From assembly GCF_025854275.1 (NCBI RefSeq), contig NZ_CP107567.1, positions 2,480,001 through 2,544,000 on the forward strand: a stretch of 64,000 nucleotides of DNA, read 5' to 3'. Position 1 is the stretch's first letter, and each line of letters begins with the position of its first letter. A program made the position numbers and the translations under genes. This document shows, piece by piece, positions 35,883 to 46,165 of the stretch. Origin of the DNA: Streptomyces peucetius (GTDB taxonomy: Bacteria; Actinomycetota; Actinomycetes; Streptomycetales; Streptomycetaceae). Below the pieces are notes generated by a model. That model had not been told where the DNA came from. It worked only from the letters and a program-made list of their open reading frames with translations, and searched no databases.

Positions 35883-38081
35883 TCACTCACAAGGCCACCC
35901 CGCCTGGAGCACCAGCAGCGCCAGATCGTCCCCCGGCGGCGGCCCGAACGCGTGCACCGCCGCCCTGATCCGCTCGGCGACGCCCTGCGCCGTGAGGCCG
36001 GCGCACTCGGACAGGGCCGCCGCCAGGCCGTCCTCGTCGTCGAACATCCGGGAGCCGGAGCGCCGCTCGGTCACCCCGTCGGTGACGCACAGCAGCGTGT
36101 CACCGGGCTCGAGGTCGAAGGTGTGGCTCCGGTACGCGACGTCGTCGACGACGCCGAGCAGCACCTGCGGCTCGGCGTGGACGCGGACGGTGCCGTCGGG
36201 GCGGAGCAGCAGGGGCAGCGGATGCCCGGCGCTGGCCAGGGTGCAGCGGGCACCGCCGTCGCCGCCCGGCGAGGGGACCACCTCGCCGTACAGCAGCGAG
36301 AGGAAACGGGAGTGCTGGCCTTCCGGCGGGACGGGTCCGTGACCGCCCGTGACGAGCAGGGCCGTCGCCTCCGCCGCCTCCATCGCGTCGTCGAGCAGCA
36401 GGCCGTTGAGCCGGTCGAGGACCTGGCCGACCTCGTAGCCCTCGCGGGCGAGCAGTCGCAGCCAGGGCCTGGCGAGACCGGTGACGACGGCGGCCTCGGG
36501 CCCGCTGCCCTGGACGTCGCCGAGCATGAAGCACCAGCGGCCCCCGGACCCGGCGGGGAAGACGTCGTAGAAGTCACCGCCGGCGACCCCGTCGTCGCTG
36601 GGCTCGTAGACCAGGTACGTGTCGACGCCGGGGATCTGCCCCACCCGGCTGGGGAGCAGGCCGCGCTGCAGGACCCGGCTGATGGTGGCCTGGCGGGCGT
36701 ACCGGCGCGCGGCGCCGACGGCCAGGGCGACTCTGCGGGCGAAGTCCTCGACGAGGGCGGCGACGTCGGCGGCCACGTGTTCGCGGCCGTTCTGGGCGAC
36801 GAGCAGCACCCCGAACCGGCGGCCTCCGGCGCTCAGCGGGTACGCCAGGGCGGTGGCGGCGTCCGCGCCCTGTTCGGACGGGCACGCCGGCTCCCCGGCG
36901 CCGGGGAGGAACGGACCCCGCTCGGCGTCCGCGGCCGGCTCCCCGGTGTCGGGGAGCGCGCCCCGCTCGCGGGCGGCGTCCGCGGCGGACGCCCGGGCGC
37001 GCGGCGCGTTGCCGCCTACGGCGGACACACCGCCCTCCACTGTCCGCAGGCCGTGCCGGACGGGGCGCTCGACGCGGACGGCTGCGCCGGCCGGGCCGGT
37101 CCCGTCAGCGGACGACGCGTCGGCGGACGCGTCCGCCGACGTACGGTCCGGCCACACCACCCGCACCGGACCGGCACCCGTCGGCGCGTCCGGGAACGTC
37201 GGCGGTCCCTCACCCAGCGCCTCGCGCAGCGGCCCCACTCGCGACTCGTCGCTGTGCCACACGCCCACGAGCCGCGACGCGGCTCCGCCCCGGCCGCTCC
37301 CGCCGCCGTGGCCCTTGCTCTCGCCGTCCAGCCAGATCGCGCACCGGTCGGCGAGCCGCGGCACCAGCAGCTGACCGGCCAGCGCCGCCACCATGTCCTC
37401 GTCGAGCTGGCCTGCGAGCAGGTCGGACGCCTCGGCGAGGAAGGCCGGAGCGCCGCGGCCGGCCCACTCCAGGTCGTCCCGCCCGGCGCGCGTCCGCGTG
37501 GACGGCTCCGCGCCGTCCCTGCCCCGGCGTGCGGACGGGATCGGTGGCGCGGCGACGGGCGGGCGGATGTCACGGCCGTCGAGCGGCAGACGGGCCCACA
37601 CCGTCTTCAGCGCGGCGTGGAAGGTGACACCCCAGCGTTCCGCGAGGGAGGCGACGAGGTGGAGTCCGCGGCCGTACTCGGGGGTGCCCGACTGGTCGGC
37701 GCTGTGCGTACCTCCGGTCACGCCGCTGGCGGGGTGGTGGTCGGAGACCTCGACCACCAGGGCGGCCGGTTCCCCCTGCGCCGGTTCCTCGAAGCGGCAG
37801 AGCAGTTCCGCCACGGTACCGGCGTGCACGACGGCGTTGGTGACGAGCTCGCTGACGACGACGGCCGCGTCGTCGGCGAGCCGGTCCGCGCAGCGGCCGC
37901 CCGCCAGGAACCCCAGGCCGGTCCACTCGGCGAGGGCGTCGCGCACGAAGCGGCGCCCTGCGGCCGGGGCGAGGAGGTTGCCGGGCAGGCTGGTTCGCGC
38001 GACCAGCCCGGCGTCGGACCGTGCCGGCCACACGGGAAGCGATTCGTTGCCGGTTTCGCGCTGCATCGGAATGGACCCCAC
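35883..38081 (-). CDS. SpoIIE-type PP2C phosphatase with ATPase and GAF-like domains
   Basis: 732-residue signalling protein. The N-terminus (about residues 30-165) is a HATPase_c anti-sigma-factor-like domain (DDAAVVVSELVTNAVVHAG, YGRGLHLVASLAERWGV). A GAF-like middle domain (about 210-470) carries long Gly/Ala/Pro-rich inserts. The C-terminal SpoIIE phosphatase domain includes GGDFYDVFPAG, CFMLGDVQGSGPEAAVV and GDTLLCVTDGVTERR with the metal-binding acids. It likely tunes a partner-switching cascade by dephosphorylating an anti-anti-sigma factor. GTG at 38081 follows AGGAG at six bases. No sigma or anti-sigma partner is encoded nearby. Confidence 0.9.
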   Translation of the reverse strand: MGSIPMQRETGNESLPVWPARSDAGLVARTSLPGNLLAPAAGRRFVRDALAEWTGLGFLAGGRCADRLADDAAVVVSELVTNAVVHAGTVAELLCRFEEPAQGEPAALVVEVSDHHPASGVTGGTHSADQSGTPEYGRGLHLVASLAERWGVTFHAALKTVWARLPLDGRDIRPPVAAPPIPSARRGRDGAEPSTRTRAGRDDLEWAGRGAPAFLAEASDLLAGQLDEDMVAALAGQLLVPRLADRCAIWLDGESKGHGGGSGRGGAASRLVGVWHSDESRVGPLREALGEGPPTFPDAPTGAGPVRVVWPDRTSADASADASSADGTGPAGAAVRVERPVRHGLRTVEGGVSAVGGNAPRARASAADAARERGALPDTGEPAADAERGPFLPGAGEPACPSEQGADAATALAYPLSAGGRRFGVLLVAQNGREHVAADVAALVEDFARRVALAVGAARRYARQATISRVLQRGLLPSRVGQIPGVDTYLVYEPSDDGVAGGDFYDVFPAGSGGRWCFMLGDVQGSGPEAAVVTGLARPWLRLLAREGYEVGQVLDRLNGLLLDDAMEAAEATALLVTGGHGPVPPEGQHSRFLSLLYGEVVPSPGGDGGARCTLASAGHPLPLLLRPDGTVRVHAEPQVLLGVVDDVAYRSHTFDLEPGDTLLCVTDGVTERRSGSRMFDDEDGLAAALSECAGLTAQGVAERIRAAVHAFGPPPGDDLALLVLQAGWPCE

Positions 38082-38227
38082 CTGCGGCTCCTGATCGGTG
38101 CTGGCGTGCGCCGCTTATGACACCGACAGAGTGACAGACCGAGGGCGCCCATAAGCGCCGAGTCACGGAAGTGGGGGGAACGAAACGGCCCGGAGGGCGT
38201 AAGTGCCCGACGGATCCGGCCATGACG

Positions 38228-38270
38228 AGCGGCCCGACGGGCCGGACGTGGTCCGGTCCGTCGGGCCGCT
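38228..38270 (-). terminator. 20-bp hairpin, terminator of the acyl-CoA synthetase gene
   Basis: Arms 38228-38247 and 38251-38270 pair over 20 positions with one G-T wobble and a GTG loop. It lies 46 bases beyond the acyl-CoA synthetase stop, upstream of the phosphatase gene. The rest of the 234-base gap shows nothing else I can name. Confidence 0.8.
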
Positions 38271-38315
38271 TCCGTGCGTGCCCCGCGCCCGCCGCTCTCC
38301 GCGACGTCGCCAGGA

Positions 38316-40205
<1,890 letters not shown>

Positions 40206-40250
40206 GACGTCCTCCGGGCCGGCGGCAGCACTGCACGACTGGCTGGTTGT

Positions 40251-40266
40251 TTAACTGGCGAGTAAC
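40251..40266 (-). promoter_or_regulatory. Operator-like motif upstream of acyl-CoA synthetase
   Basis: Minus strand reads GTTACTCGCCAGTTAA. The core GTTACT-NN-CCAGT is identical to that at 19834-19846 beside the TetR gene. Position, about 46-61 bases before the start codon, fits a repressor site. Confidence 0.4.
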
Positions 40267-40415
40267 CATCGAGCCGTGCTCAGAGTAGAGCCCGTTCGAC
40301 CGGCGCGTAAGAGCTCGAGGGCTGCCGCTTGATAACGAACGGAACGCGGATCCACCGGTTGGCGCAACTGATCGATGTAACAAGCATGCATTCGGGACGA
40401 AGGTTCCGGAAGGCC

Positions 40416-40452
40416 GAAAGGCGCCCCTCCCGGTACGGGACGGACGCCTTTC
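40416..40452 (-). terminator. lepA terminator hairpin
   Basis: GAAAGGCG (40416-40423) pairs with CGCCTTTC (40445-40452), enclosing an inner TCCCG/CGGGA stem (40428-40440). It begins 23 bases after the lepA stop codon. Confidence 0.65.
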
Positions 40453-40474
40453 TCGCAGCACGCGGACGTGGTGG

Positions 40475-42340
40475 CTACTTCTTGCTCTTGCCGCCCTCGT
40501 CGCTGGACAGCACCGCGATGAAGGCCTCCTGCGGCACCTCCACGGAACCGACCATCTTCATCCGCTTCTTGCCTTCCTTCTGCTTCTCCAGCAGCTTCCG
40601 CTTACGGGAGATGTCACCGCCGTAGCACTTGGCGAGGACGTCCTTGCGGATGGCGCGGATGGTTTCACGGGCGATGACCCGGGAGCCGATCGCGGCCTGG
40701 ATCGGCACCTCGAACGCCTGCCGCGGGATGAGCTCGCGCAGCTTGGCGACGAGCCGCACACCGTAGGCGTAGGCGGCGTCCTTGTGGGTGATGGCGGAGA
40801 AGGCGTCGACCTTGTCGCCGTGCAGCAGGATGTCGACCTTGACGAGGCTGGACGCCTGCTCGCCGGTGGGCTCGTAGTCGAGGGACGCGTAACCGCGCGT
40901 CTTGGACTTCAGCTGGTCGAAGAAGTCGAAGACGATCTCCGCGAGGGGCAGGGTGTAGCGGATCTCGACCCGGTCCTCGGAGAGGTAGTCCATCCCCAGG
41001 AGCGTGCCGCGGCGGGTCTGGCAGAGCTCCATGATCGAGCCGATGAACTCGCTGGGCGCGAGGATCGTGGCCCGCACGACCGGCTCGTGGACATCGGCGA
41101 TCTTGCCCTCGGGGAACTCGCTCGGGTTGGTCACCGTGTGCTCGGTGCCGTCCTCCATCGTCACGCGGTAGACCACGTTCGGAGCGGTGGCAATCAGGTC
41201 CAGACCGAACTCGCGCTCGAGACGCTCGCGGATCACGTCCAGGTGCAGCAGGCCGAGGAAGCCCACGCGGAAACCGAAGCCCAGCGCCGCCGAGGTCTCC
41301 GGCTCGTACACCAGGGCGGCGTCGTTGAGCTGGAGCTTGTCGAGGGCGTCACGCAGCTCGGGGTAGTCGGAACCGTCCAGCGGATACAGACCCGAGAAGA
41401 CCATCGGCTTCGGGTCCTTGTAGCCGCCGAGCGCTTCGGTGGCGCCCTTGTGCAGGGTGGTGATGGTGTCACCGACCTTGGACTGGCGGACGTCCTTCAC
41501 GCCGGTGATGAGGTAGCCCACCTCGCCGACGCCGAGACCGTCGGCCGGCAGCATCTCCGGCGAGTTGGTGCCGATCTCCAGCAGCTCGTGGGTGGCGTTG
41601 GTGGACATCATCCGGATGCGCTCGCGCTTGTTGAGCTGTCCGTCGATCACTCGTACGTACGTCACGACACCGCGGTACGAGTCGTAGACCGAGTCGAAGA
41701 TCATCGCGCGGGCGGGCGCGTCGGCCACGCCGACCGGGGCCGGGACCTCACGGACGACGCGGTCGAGCAGCGCCTCGACGCCGAGACCGGTCTTGGCGGA
41801 GACCCTGAGCACGTCGTCCGGGTCGCAGCCGACCAGGTTTGCGAGCTCCTCGGCGAACTTCTCCGGCTGGGCGGCCGGCAGGTCGATCTTGTTGAGGACC
41901 GGGACGATCGCGAGGTCGTTCTCCATCGCCAGATAGAGGTTGGCGAGGGTCTGCGCCTCGATGCCCTGGGCCGCGTCGACCAGCAGGACCGTGCCCTCGC
42001 ACGCCGCCAGGGACCGGGACACCTCATAGGTGAAGTCGACGTGCCCCGGGGTGTCGATCATGTTGAGGATGTGGGTCCTGCCCTCGTCCTCGCCCTCGGT
42101 GGGGGCCCAGGGCAGACGGACCGCCTGGGACTTGATCGTGATGCCACGCTCGCGCTCGATGTCCATCCGGTCGAGGTACTGGGCGCGCATCTGCCGCTGT
42201 TCGACCACACCCGTCAGCTGGAGCATCCGGTCGGCAAGCGTCGACTTGCCGTGGTCGATGTGCGCGATGATGCAGAAGTTGCGGATCAGAGCCGGGTCGG
42301 TACGGCTCGGCTCGGGCACGTTGGTAGGAGTCGCGGGCAC
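40475..42340 (-). CDS. lepA: Elongation factor 4 (LepA)
   Basis: 621-residue translational GTPase. G1 is [10 protein letters not shown]2 follows in [11 protein letters not shown]3 is DTPGHVD and G4 is NKIDLP. The LepA-specific C-terminal domain is present, with [15 protein letters not shown] near the end. LepA back-translocates or remodels stalled ribosomes and aids initiation and assembly. GTG at 42340 has AGGA six bases upstream; the longer frame reaching 42532 lacks a ribosome site. It is divergent from rpsT, as in other actinobacteria. About 255 bases separate the two start codons; I see possible promoter elements there (TAGCCT at 42484) but no clear pair. Confidence 0.96.
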   Translation of the reverse strand: MPATPTNVPEPSRTDPALIRNFCIIAHIDHGKSTLADRMLQLTGVVEQRQMRAQYLDRMDIERERGITIKSQAVRLPWAPTEGEDEGRTHILNMIDTPGHVDFTYEVSRSLAACEGTVLLVDAAQGIEAQTLANLYLAMENDLAIVPVLNKIDLPAAQPEKFAEELANLVGCDPDDVLRVSAKTGLGVEALLDRVVREVPAPVGVADAPARAMIFDSVYDSYRGVVTYVRVIDGQLNKRERIRMMSTNATHELLEIGTNSPEMLPADGLGVGEVGYLITGVKDVRQSKVGDTITTLHKGATEALGGYKDPKPMVFSGLYPLDGSDYPELRDALDKLQLNDAALVYEPETSAALGFGFRVGFLGLLHLDVIRERLEREFGLDLIATAPNVVYRVTMEDGTEHTVTNPSEFPEGKIADVHEPVVRATILAPSEFIGSIMELCQTRRGTLLGMDYLSEDRVEIRYTLPLAEIVFDFFDQLKSKTRGYASLDYEPTGEQASSLVKVDILLHGDKVDAFSAITHKDAAYAYGVRLVAKLRELIPRQAFEVPIQAAIGSRVIARETIRAIRKDVLAKCYGGDISRKRKLLEKQKEGKKRMKMVGSVEVPQEAFIAVLSSDEGGKSKK

Positions 42341-42597
42341 GCAGGGTCCTGATTCTTTGGCAGACGCCGGGTCGGTGAGCTCGACTCGGGCGCGGCTCGG
42401 GTCGCTGTCGGATCGATACGTAGGCTCCATGGTCCCACGCGCACGGGACTGTGCCCGGTTTGGGCCGCCCGAGGGGCGACTGGTAGCCTGAGCAGCTGTG
42501 TCTCGTGCCCTCCCTCTCTGGGCACTCCTCACGCGCCCGAAGGGCCGTGGGGAAGGGACACGAACTCGAAGATCATCGATCCTGAAAAGGCTCTTTC

Positions 42598-42864
42598 GTG
42601 GCGAACATCAAGTCCCAGATCAAGCGGAACAAGACGAACGAGAAGGCGCGCCTGCGCAACAAGGCCGTCAAGTCCTCGCTCAAGACCGCGATCCGCAAGG
42701 CCCGTGAGGCTGTCGCCACCGGCGACGTCGAGCAGGCGACCGTGGCGGCCCGTGCCGCCTCCCGTCAGCTGGACAAGGCCGTCTCCAAGGGCGTCATCCA
42801 CAAGAACGCCGCCGCCAACAAGAAGTCGGCGCTGGCTTCCAAGGTTGCCACCCTCCAGGGCTGA
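42598..42864 (+). CDS. rpsT: 30S ribosomal protein S20
   Basis: 88-residue basic protein, start [18 protein letters not shown], with the S20 pattern and C-terminal [13 protein letters not shown]. It binds 16S rRNA in the 30S body. The GTG start at 42598 has AAAGG seven bases before it. A possible -10 (TAGCCT, 42484-42489) lies about 110 bases upstream on the plus strand. It is followed by two hairpins. Confidence 0.97.
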   Translation: MANIKSQIKRNKTNEKARLRNKAVKSSLKTAIRKAREAVATGDVEQATVAARAASRQLDKAVSKGVIHKNAAANKKSALASKVATLQG

Positions 42865-42931
42865 GCACACTGATGTGATAGCCGGAAGGGATCCAGCGGG
42901 CCCTCTCATCCGCTCCTGACCGGCACCCCAA

Positions 42932-43035
42932 GCGCCGCACGCGGCCTGCGTTCGCCACGCGGGTGCGGCGCACCGAGCTTCACACGAAGGCCCCGAGCCA
43001 CCGCCCTTCCCCAGGGCGGCCGGCCGGGGCCTTCG
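42932..43035 (+). terminator. Two hairpins after rpsT
   Basis: First hairpin: 42932-42940 pairs perfectly with 42963-42971. Second: 42985-42995 pairs perfectly over 11 bp with 43025-43035, with an inner 7-bp stem CCGCCCT/AGGGCGG. They begin about 70 bases after the rpsT stop. Apart from them the 377-base gap to holA holds only G/C-rich sequence without a credible gene. Confidence 0.7.
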
Positions 43036-43241
43036 TCGTACGCGCACAACTTCCCGACGCAGGCTCGCTCGCGCCGACGGGACGCCCACGGCGGGGCCGC
43101 GGGAGCGACGGGGCCGGGGCGTGGACGGCGTTGGCAGGGGCGGCGGCCCCGGTCCCGTGGCGCGACCCGGCAGTGGCCGCCGGACCGGAACCGCCCGGCG
43201 GGGGTGTGCCGGGCGGGGACGGGCTGCCGGGCCCGGAGGGC

Positions 43242-44225
43242 TCAGCGGCGGGAGCGGGCCGCCATCGCGATCGTCACGACCGCCTTCTCCAACGCGTACT
43301 CCGCGTCGTCGCCGCCGCCCTTGACGCCCGCATCGGCCTCCGCCACGGCCCGCAGGGCCACCGCCACACCGTCGGGGGTCCAGCCGCGCATCTGCTGGCG
43401 GACCCGGTCGATCTTCCACGGCGGCATGCCCAGCTCCCGGGCCAGATCGGCAGGCCGGCCGCCGCGCGCGGAGGACAGCTTGCCGATCGCGCGCACGCCC
43501 TGCGCGAGCGCGCTGGTGATCAGCACGGGCGCGACACCGGTCGACAGGGACCAGCGCAGCGCCTCCAGCGCCTCCGCCGCCCGGCCCTCGACCGCCCGGT
43601 CGGCGACGTTGAAACTCGACGCCTCCGCACGGCCCGTGTAGTAGCGACCGACGATCGCCTCGTCGATCGTGCCCTCAACGTCCGCGGTCAGCTGCGACAC
43701 CGCGGAGGCCAGCTCCCGCAGATCGCTGCCGATGGCGTCGACCAGGGCCTGGCACGCCTCCGGAGTGGCGGACCTGCCCGATGCCCGGAACTCGGACCGC
43801 ACGAAGGTCAGCCGTTCCGCGGGCTTGGTCGTCTTGGGACAGGCGACCTCGCGCGCCCCCGCCTTGCGGGCCGCGTCCAGCAGGCCCTTGCCCTTGGCGC
43901 CACCGGGGTGCAGCAGGACGAGGGTGATCTCCTCGACGGGGGCGACGAGATACGCCTTGACGTCCTTGATCGTGTCGGCGGAGAGGTCCTGCGCATTGCG
44001 CACGATCACCACCTTGCGCTCGGCGAAGAGCGAAGGGCTGGTCAGCTCGGCGAGGGTGCCGGGCTGCAGCTGGTCGGCGGTGAGGTCCCGTACGTCCGTG
44101 TCCGCGTCGGCGGCCCGCGCCGCCGCCACGACCTGCTGGACGGCGCGGTCGAGAAGCAGATCCTCCTGGCCCACGGCGAGCGTGACGGGAGCGAGCGGAT
44201 CGTCGGTCGAATTCTTGGTGGCCAT
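43242..44225 (-). CDS. holA: DNA polymerase III subunit delta
   Basis: 327-residue clamp-loader subunit. The N-terminal AAA-like domain lacks a functional Walker motif, as expected for delta: LLLDRAVQQVVAAAR, the long strand region ERKVVIVRNAQDLS, then LVLLHPGGAKGKGLL. The C-terminal collar domain includes REVACPKTTK and SSARGGRPADLARELGMPPWKI. It opens the beta clamp for loading. ATG at 44225 with GGAG four bases upstream gives the usual start; a longer form begins six codons earlier. It follows comEC-comEA in the conserved order comEA-comEC-holA, here separated by three inserted small genes. Confidence 0.93.
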   Translation of the reverse strand: MATKNSTDDPLAPVTLAVGQEDLLLDRAVQQVVAAARAADADTDVRDLTADQLQPGTLAELTSPSLFAERKVVIVRNAQDLSADTIKDVKAYLVAPVEEITLVLLHPGGAKGKGLLDAARKAGAREVACPKTTKPAERLTFVRSEFRASGRSATPEACQALVDAIGSDLRELASAVSQLTADVEGTIDEAIVGRYYTGRAEASSFNVADRAVEGRAAEALEALRWSLSTGVAPVLITSALAQGVRAIGKLSSARGGRPADLARELGMPPWKIDRVRQQMRGWTPDGVAVALRAVAEADAGVKGGGDDAEYALEKAVVTIAMAARSRR

Positions 44226-44285
44226 CGCGCTCCAGCATCCCACGCGCCACCGACAGTCCTGTCGGTCCCCGCAGCTCTCCGTCCC

Positions 44286-44363
44286 GTCACCGCGTCACCG
44301 CGCCACCGCGTCACCGCGTCACCGCGTCACCGCGTCACCGGCGGACGGTCAGCGGACGGTCAG
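44286..44363. repeat. Octamer tandem repeat and 11-mer duplication at a gene end
   Basis: Seven near-perfect copies of GTCACCGC run from 44286 to 44341 (one copy has GCCACCGC, the last ends GG). Two copies of CGGACGGTCAG follow (44342-44363) and the last overlaps the stop codon of the small unknown gene. Slippage-prone intergenic array between holA and that gene. Confidence 0.85.
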
Positions 44364-44611
44364 TGCGCCTCGCGCCAGCCGTCCCAGGCGGCGACGAACC
44401 CGTCGAGCTCGGCGGCGTCCAGCTGGCCGTCCGGGTCCTCGACGACCACCAGCCACTGCGCGTCCTCGGCATCGTCCTCACCGGCCAGCGCGTCCCGTAC
44501 CAGCTGGGGCTCCTCCGGCACCGTGAACCGGTCGCGGATCGTCTCCGCCACCTCCTCGGCGGCATCGCGGTCGGGCAGCACCAGCACATGTCTCACATCG
44601 CTCACGGCCAT
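44360..44611 (-). CDS. Conserved small acidic protein
   Basis: 83 residues, very acidic, start MAVSDVRHVLVLPDRDAAEE. It has an alternating strand-helix pattern with RFTVPEEPQLVRDALAGEDDAEDAQWLVVVEDP, an N-terminal ferredoxin-like betaalphabeta feel, and no cysteine or catalytic motif. The family is unknown to me. ATG at 44611 is the only reasonable start. Its stop codon lies in an 11-bp direct duplication, and a long octamer array follows. Confidence 0.65.
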   Translation of the reverse strand: MAVSDVRHVLVLPDRDAAEEVAETIRDRFTVPEEPQLVRDALAGEDDAEDAQWLVVVEDPDGQLDAAELDGFVAAWDGWREAH

Positions 44612-44662
44612 ATTGTGCCGGTGCGGTCAGCCGCGCCGCCGTGCCCCCTGGGACTCCGGACC

Positions 44663-45526
44663 TCAGGCCGAGGCCTGACGCACCTCCGGCACCCGGTCGA
44701 GATCGAGGCCGAAGTGCTTCCGGTAGGCGGCGAGCACCTCGTCGTCGGTCTCCAGCGGCCGCTCCTGGCGCTCCCCGTCGACCGTGGTGACGAGCTTGCG
44801 GCCGGTCAGGGTGATCCTCCCGTCCGCGGTGAGCAGGGAGCACACCAGCGACTTGGTGAAGTGGGAGGCGGGCGAGGTGCGGTGCCACCAGGCACCCGCC
44901 TCGAAGTCGGCGAGCTCACGCGGCCTGGTGTCCAGGCGGAACTGCGGCTTGCCGTCCCGGAGCACGTCGAGGTCCCCGTCACCCGCCTCGACGACACGGA
45001 AGGTCCCCGCCGGATCGGCCTGGTCGCCTCGCTCGCCGAAGAGGAGGGGATGGTGGCTGTGGTCACCAAACCCGACGTCGGCCAGCCAGGGCCCCGTACC
45101 GTCCTGGGTCTCCACGCGCAGCGCCAGATGGTCGTACGGGATGCCCAGCCGCCCGCCGTCGCCGAACACCCTGGCCTGGAGCAGCGTCACTCCGAAGCCG
45201 AGACCGCGCAGCAACGCGGCGAAGGCCCCGTTGAGTTCGTAGCAGAATCCGCCTCGGCGGCCGCCGACGACCTTTTCGATCAGCGGGCCGTCCGCCAGTA
45301 CGACGGGCTCGCCGAGATGGACCGACAGATTCTCGAAGGGCACGGACAGCAGGTGCCGCAGTTGCAGCTCCCGAAGCGCCGCGGCGTCGGCGCGCTCGGG
45401 CCGTCCGGCGCCGATGCGCGCGAGGTACGCGTCGACGGCCTGCCGCGACGGCACCGGCGGCGCCGGTGTGGAGGGGCCCGGCCGTGAGGAGTCCGGCTGG
45501 GAGCGGGTCGGCGGAGGCGTGCTCAT
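44663..45526 (-). CDS. Arylamine N-acetyltransferase
   Basis: 287-residue NAT. The catalytic Cys lies in RRGGFCYELNGAFAALL, the His in IPYDHLALRV and the Asp in LADVGFGD; the motif VPFENLSVHLGE is the family start. The enzyme transfers acetyl groups from acetyl-CoA to aromatic amines and hydrazines, and some members act on polyketide starter chains. ATG at 45526 is chosen; the ribosome site is weak and the longer frame is antisense to the divergent oxidase region. It is divergent from a flavin-split-barrel oxidase gene across about 125 bases. Confidence 0.92.
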   Translation of the reverse strand: MSTPPPTRSQPDSSRPGPSTPAPPVPSRQAVDAYLARIGAGRPERADAAALRELQLRHLLSVPFENLSVHLGEPVVLADGPLIEKVVGGRRGGFCYELNGAFAALLRGLGFGVTLLQARVFGDGGRLGIPYDHLALRVETQDGTGPWLADVGFGDHSHHPLLFGERGDQADPAGTFRVVEAGDGDLDVLRDGKPQFRLDTRPRELADFEAGAWWHRTSPASHFTKSLVCSLLTADGRITLTGRKLVTTVDGERQERPLETDDEVLAAYRKHFGLDLDRVPEVRQASA

Positions 45527-45650
45527 ACATGCAGTCTGCCCACTCGCTTCGCCGCCCCGCCAGACGTCGCTGGTCCTGGTCCTGAGGGCGGAGGCCTCTC
45601 CGCCCTGCGCCCGAAGCGGCCCCACCCCACGGCCGAATAGCGTGCCGCCC

Positions 45651-46103
45651 ATGACAACTCAGAGAGCTGCGCGCAGCCGGGAAGAACGGCGTCGGCACAC
45701 CCTCGACCGGCTCGCAGCGGACAACGACGCCTGGGTCGCCACAGCGTCCGCCGACGGAACCCCGTGTCTGATGCCTCTGTCGTTCGTCTGGGACGGCGCT
45801 TCTCTTCTGATGTGCACCCGGCGCACCAATCCCACGGCGCGTGTGACACCACGGGGCGAGGCCGTGGTGACCCTTGGCCACACCCGGGACGTCGTGCATG
45901 TCGAGGGCCGGGCCGAGGTCGTCGAGGGGTCGGCCCTGGCCGCGGAGACCGCGGATGCCTTCGCCGCGAAGCTGAACTGGGATCCCCGGGACCGGCGACC
46001 CTGGGTGTATCTGCGCATCACCCCCCGTGTCGTCAAGGTGTGGCGTGAGGAGAACGAGCTCAAGGACCGGTTGATCATGGTGGACGGCCGCTGGCTGGAC
46101 TGA
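45651..46103 (+). CDS. PPOX-class flavin split-barrel oxidoreductase
   Basis: 150-residue pyridoxamine-5'-phosphate-oxidase-like protein of the PPOX / F420-dependent class. It begins with a helix (RSREERRRHTLDRLAAD), then the beta-barrel WVATASADGTPCLMPLSFVWDG, followed by NPTARVTPRGEAVVTLG and HVEGRAEVVEG. These enzymes use FMN or F420 in actinobacteria; which one is used cannot be told from this sequence. ATG at 45651 is the family start. It converges with comEC, 62 bases between stops. Confidence 0.85.
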   Translation: MTTQRAARSREERRRHTLDRLAADNDAWVATASADGTPCLMPLSFVWDGASLLMCTRRTNPTARVTPRGEAVVTLGHTRDVVHVEGRAEVVEGSALAAETADAFAAKLNWDPRDRRPWVYLRITPRVVKVWREENELKDRLIMVDGRWLD

Positions 46104-46165
46104 CCTGCAAACGCGGGAGCAGTGGCCCTCAGCGGATCGGCGGCTCGGTGGCTCGGTGCTTCCGG

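Noticed and set aside
44286..44341. Possible CRISPR-like array
   Set aside because: Units are only eight bases and directly abutting with no spacers; it is a simple tandem repeat. No cas genes and no other array were seen in the window.
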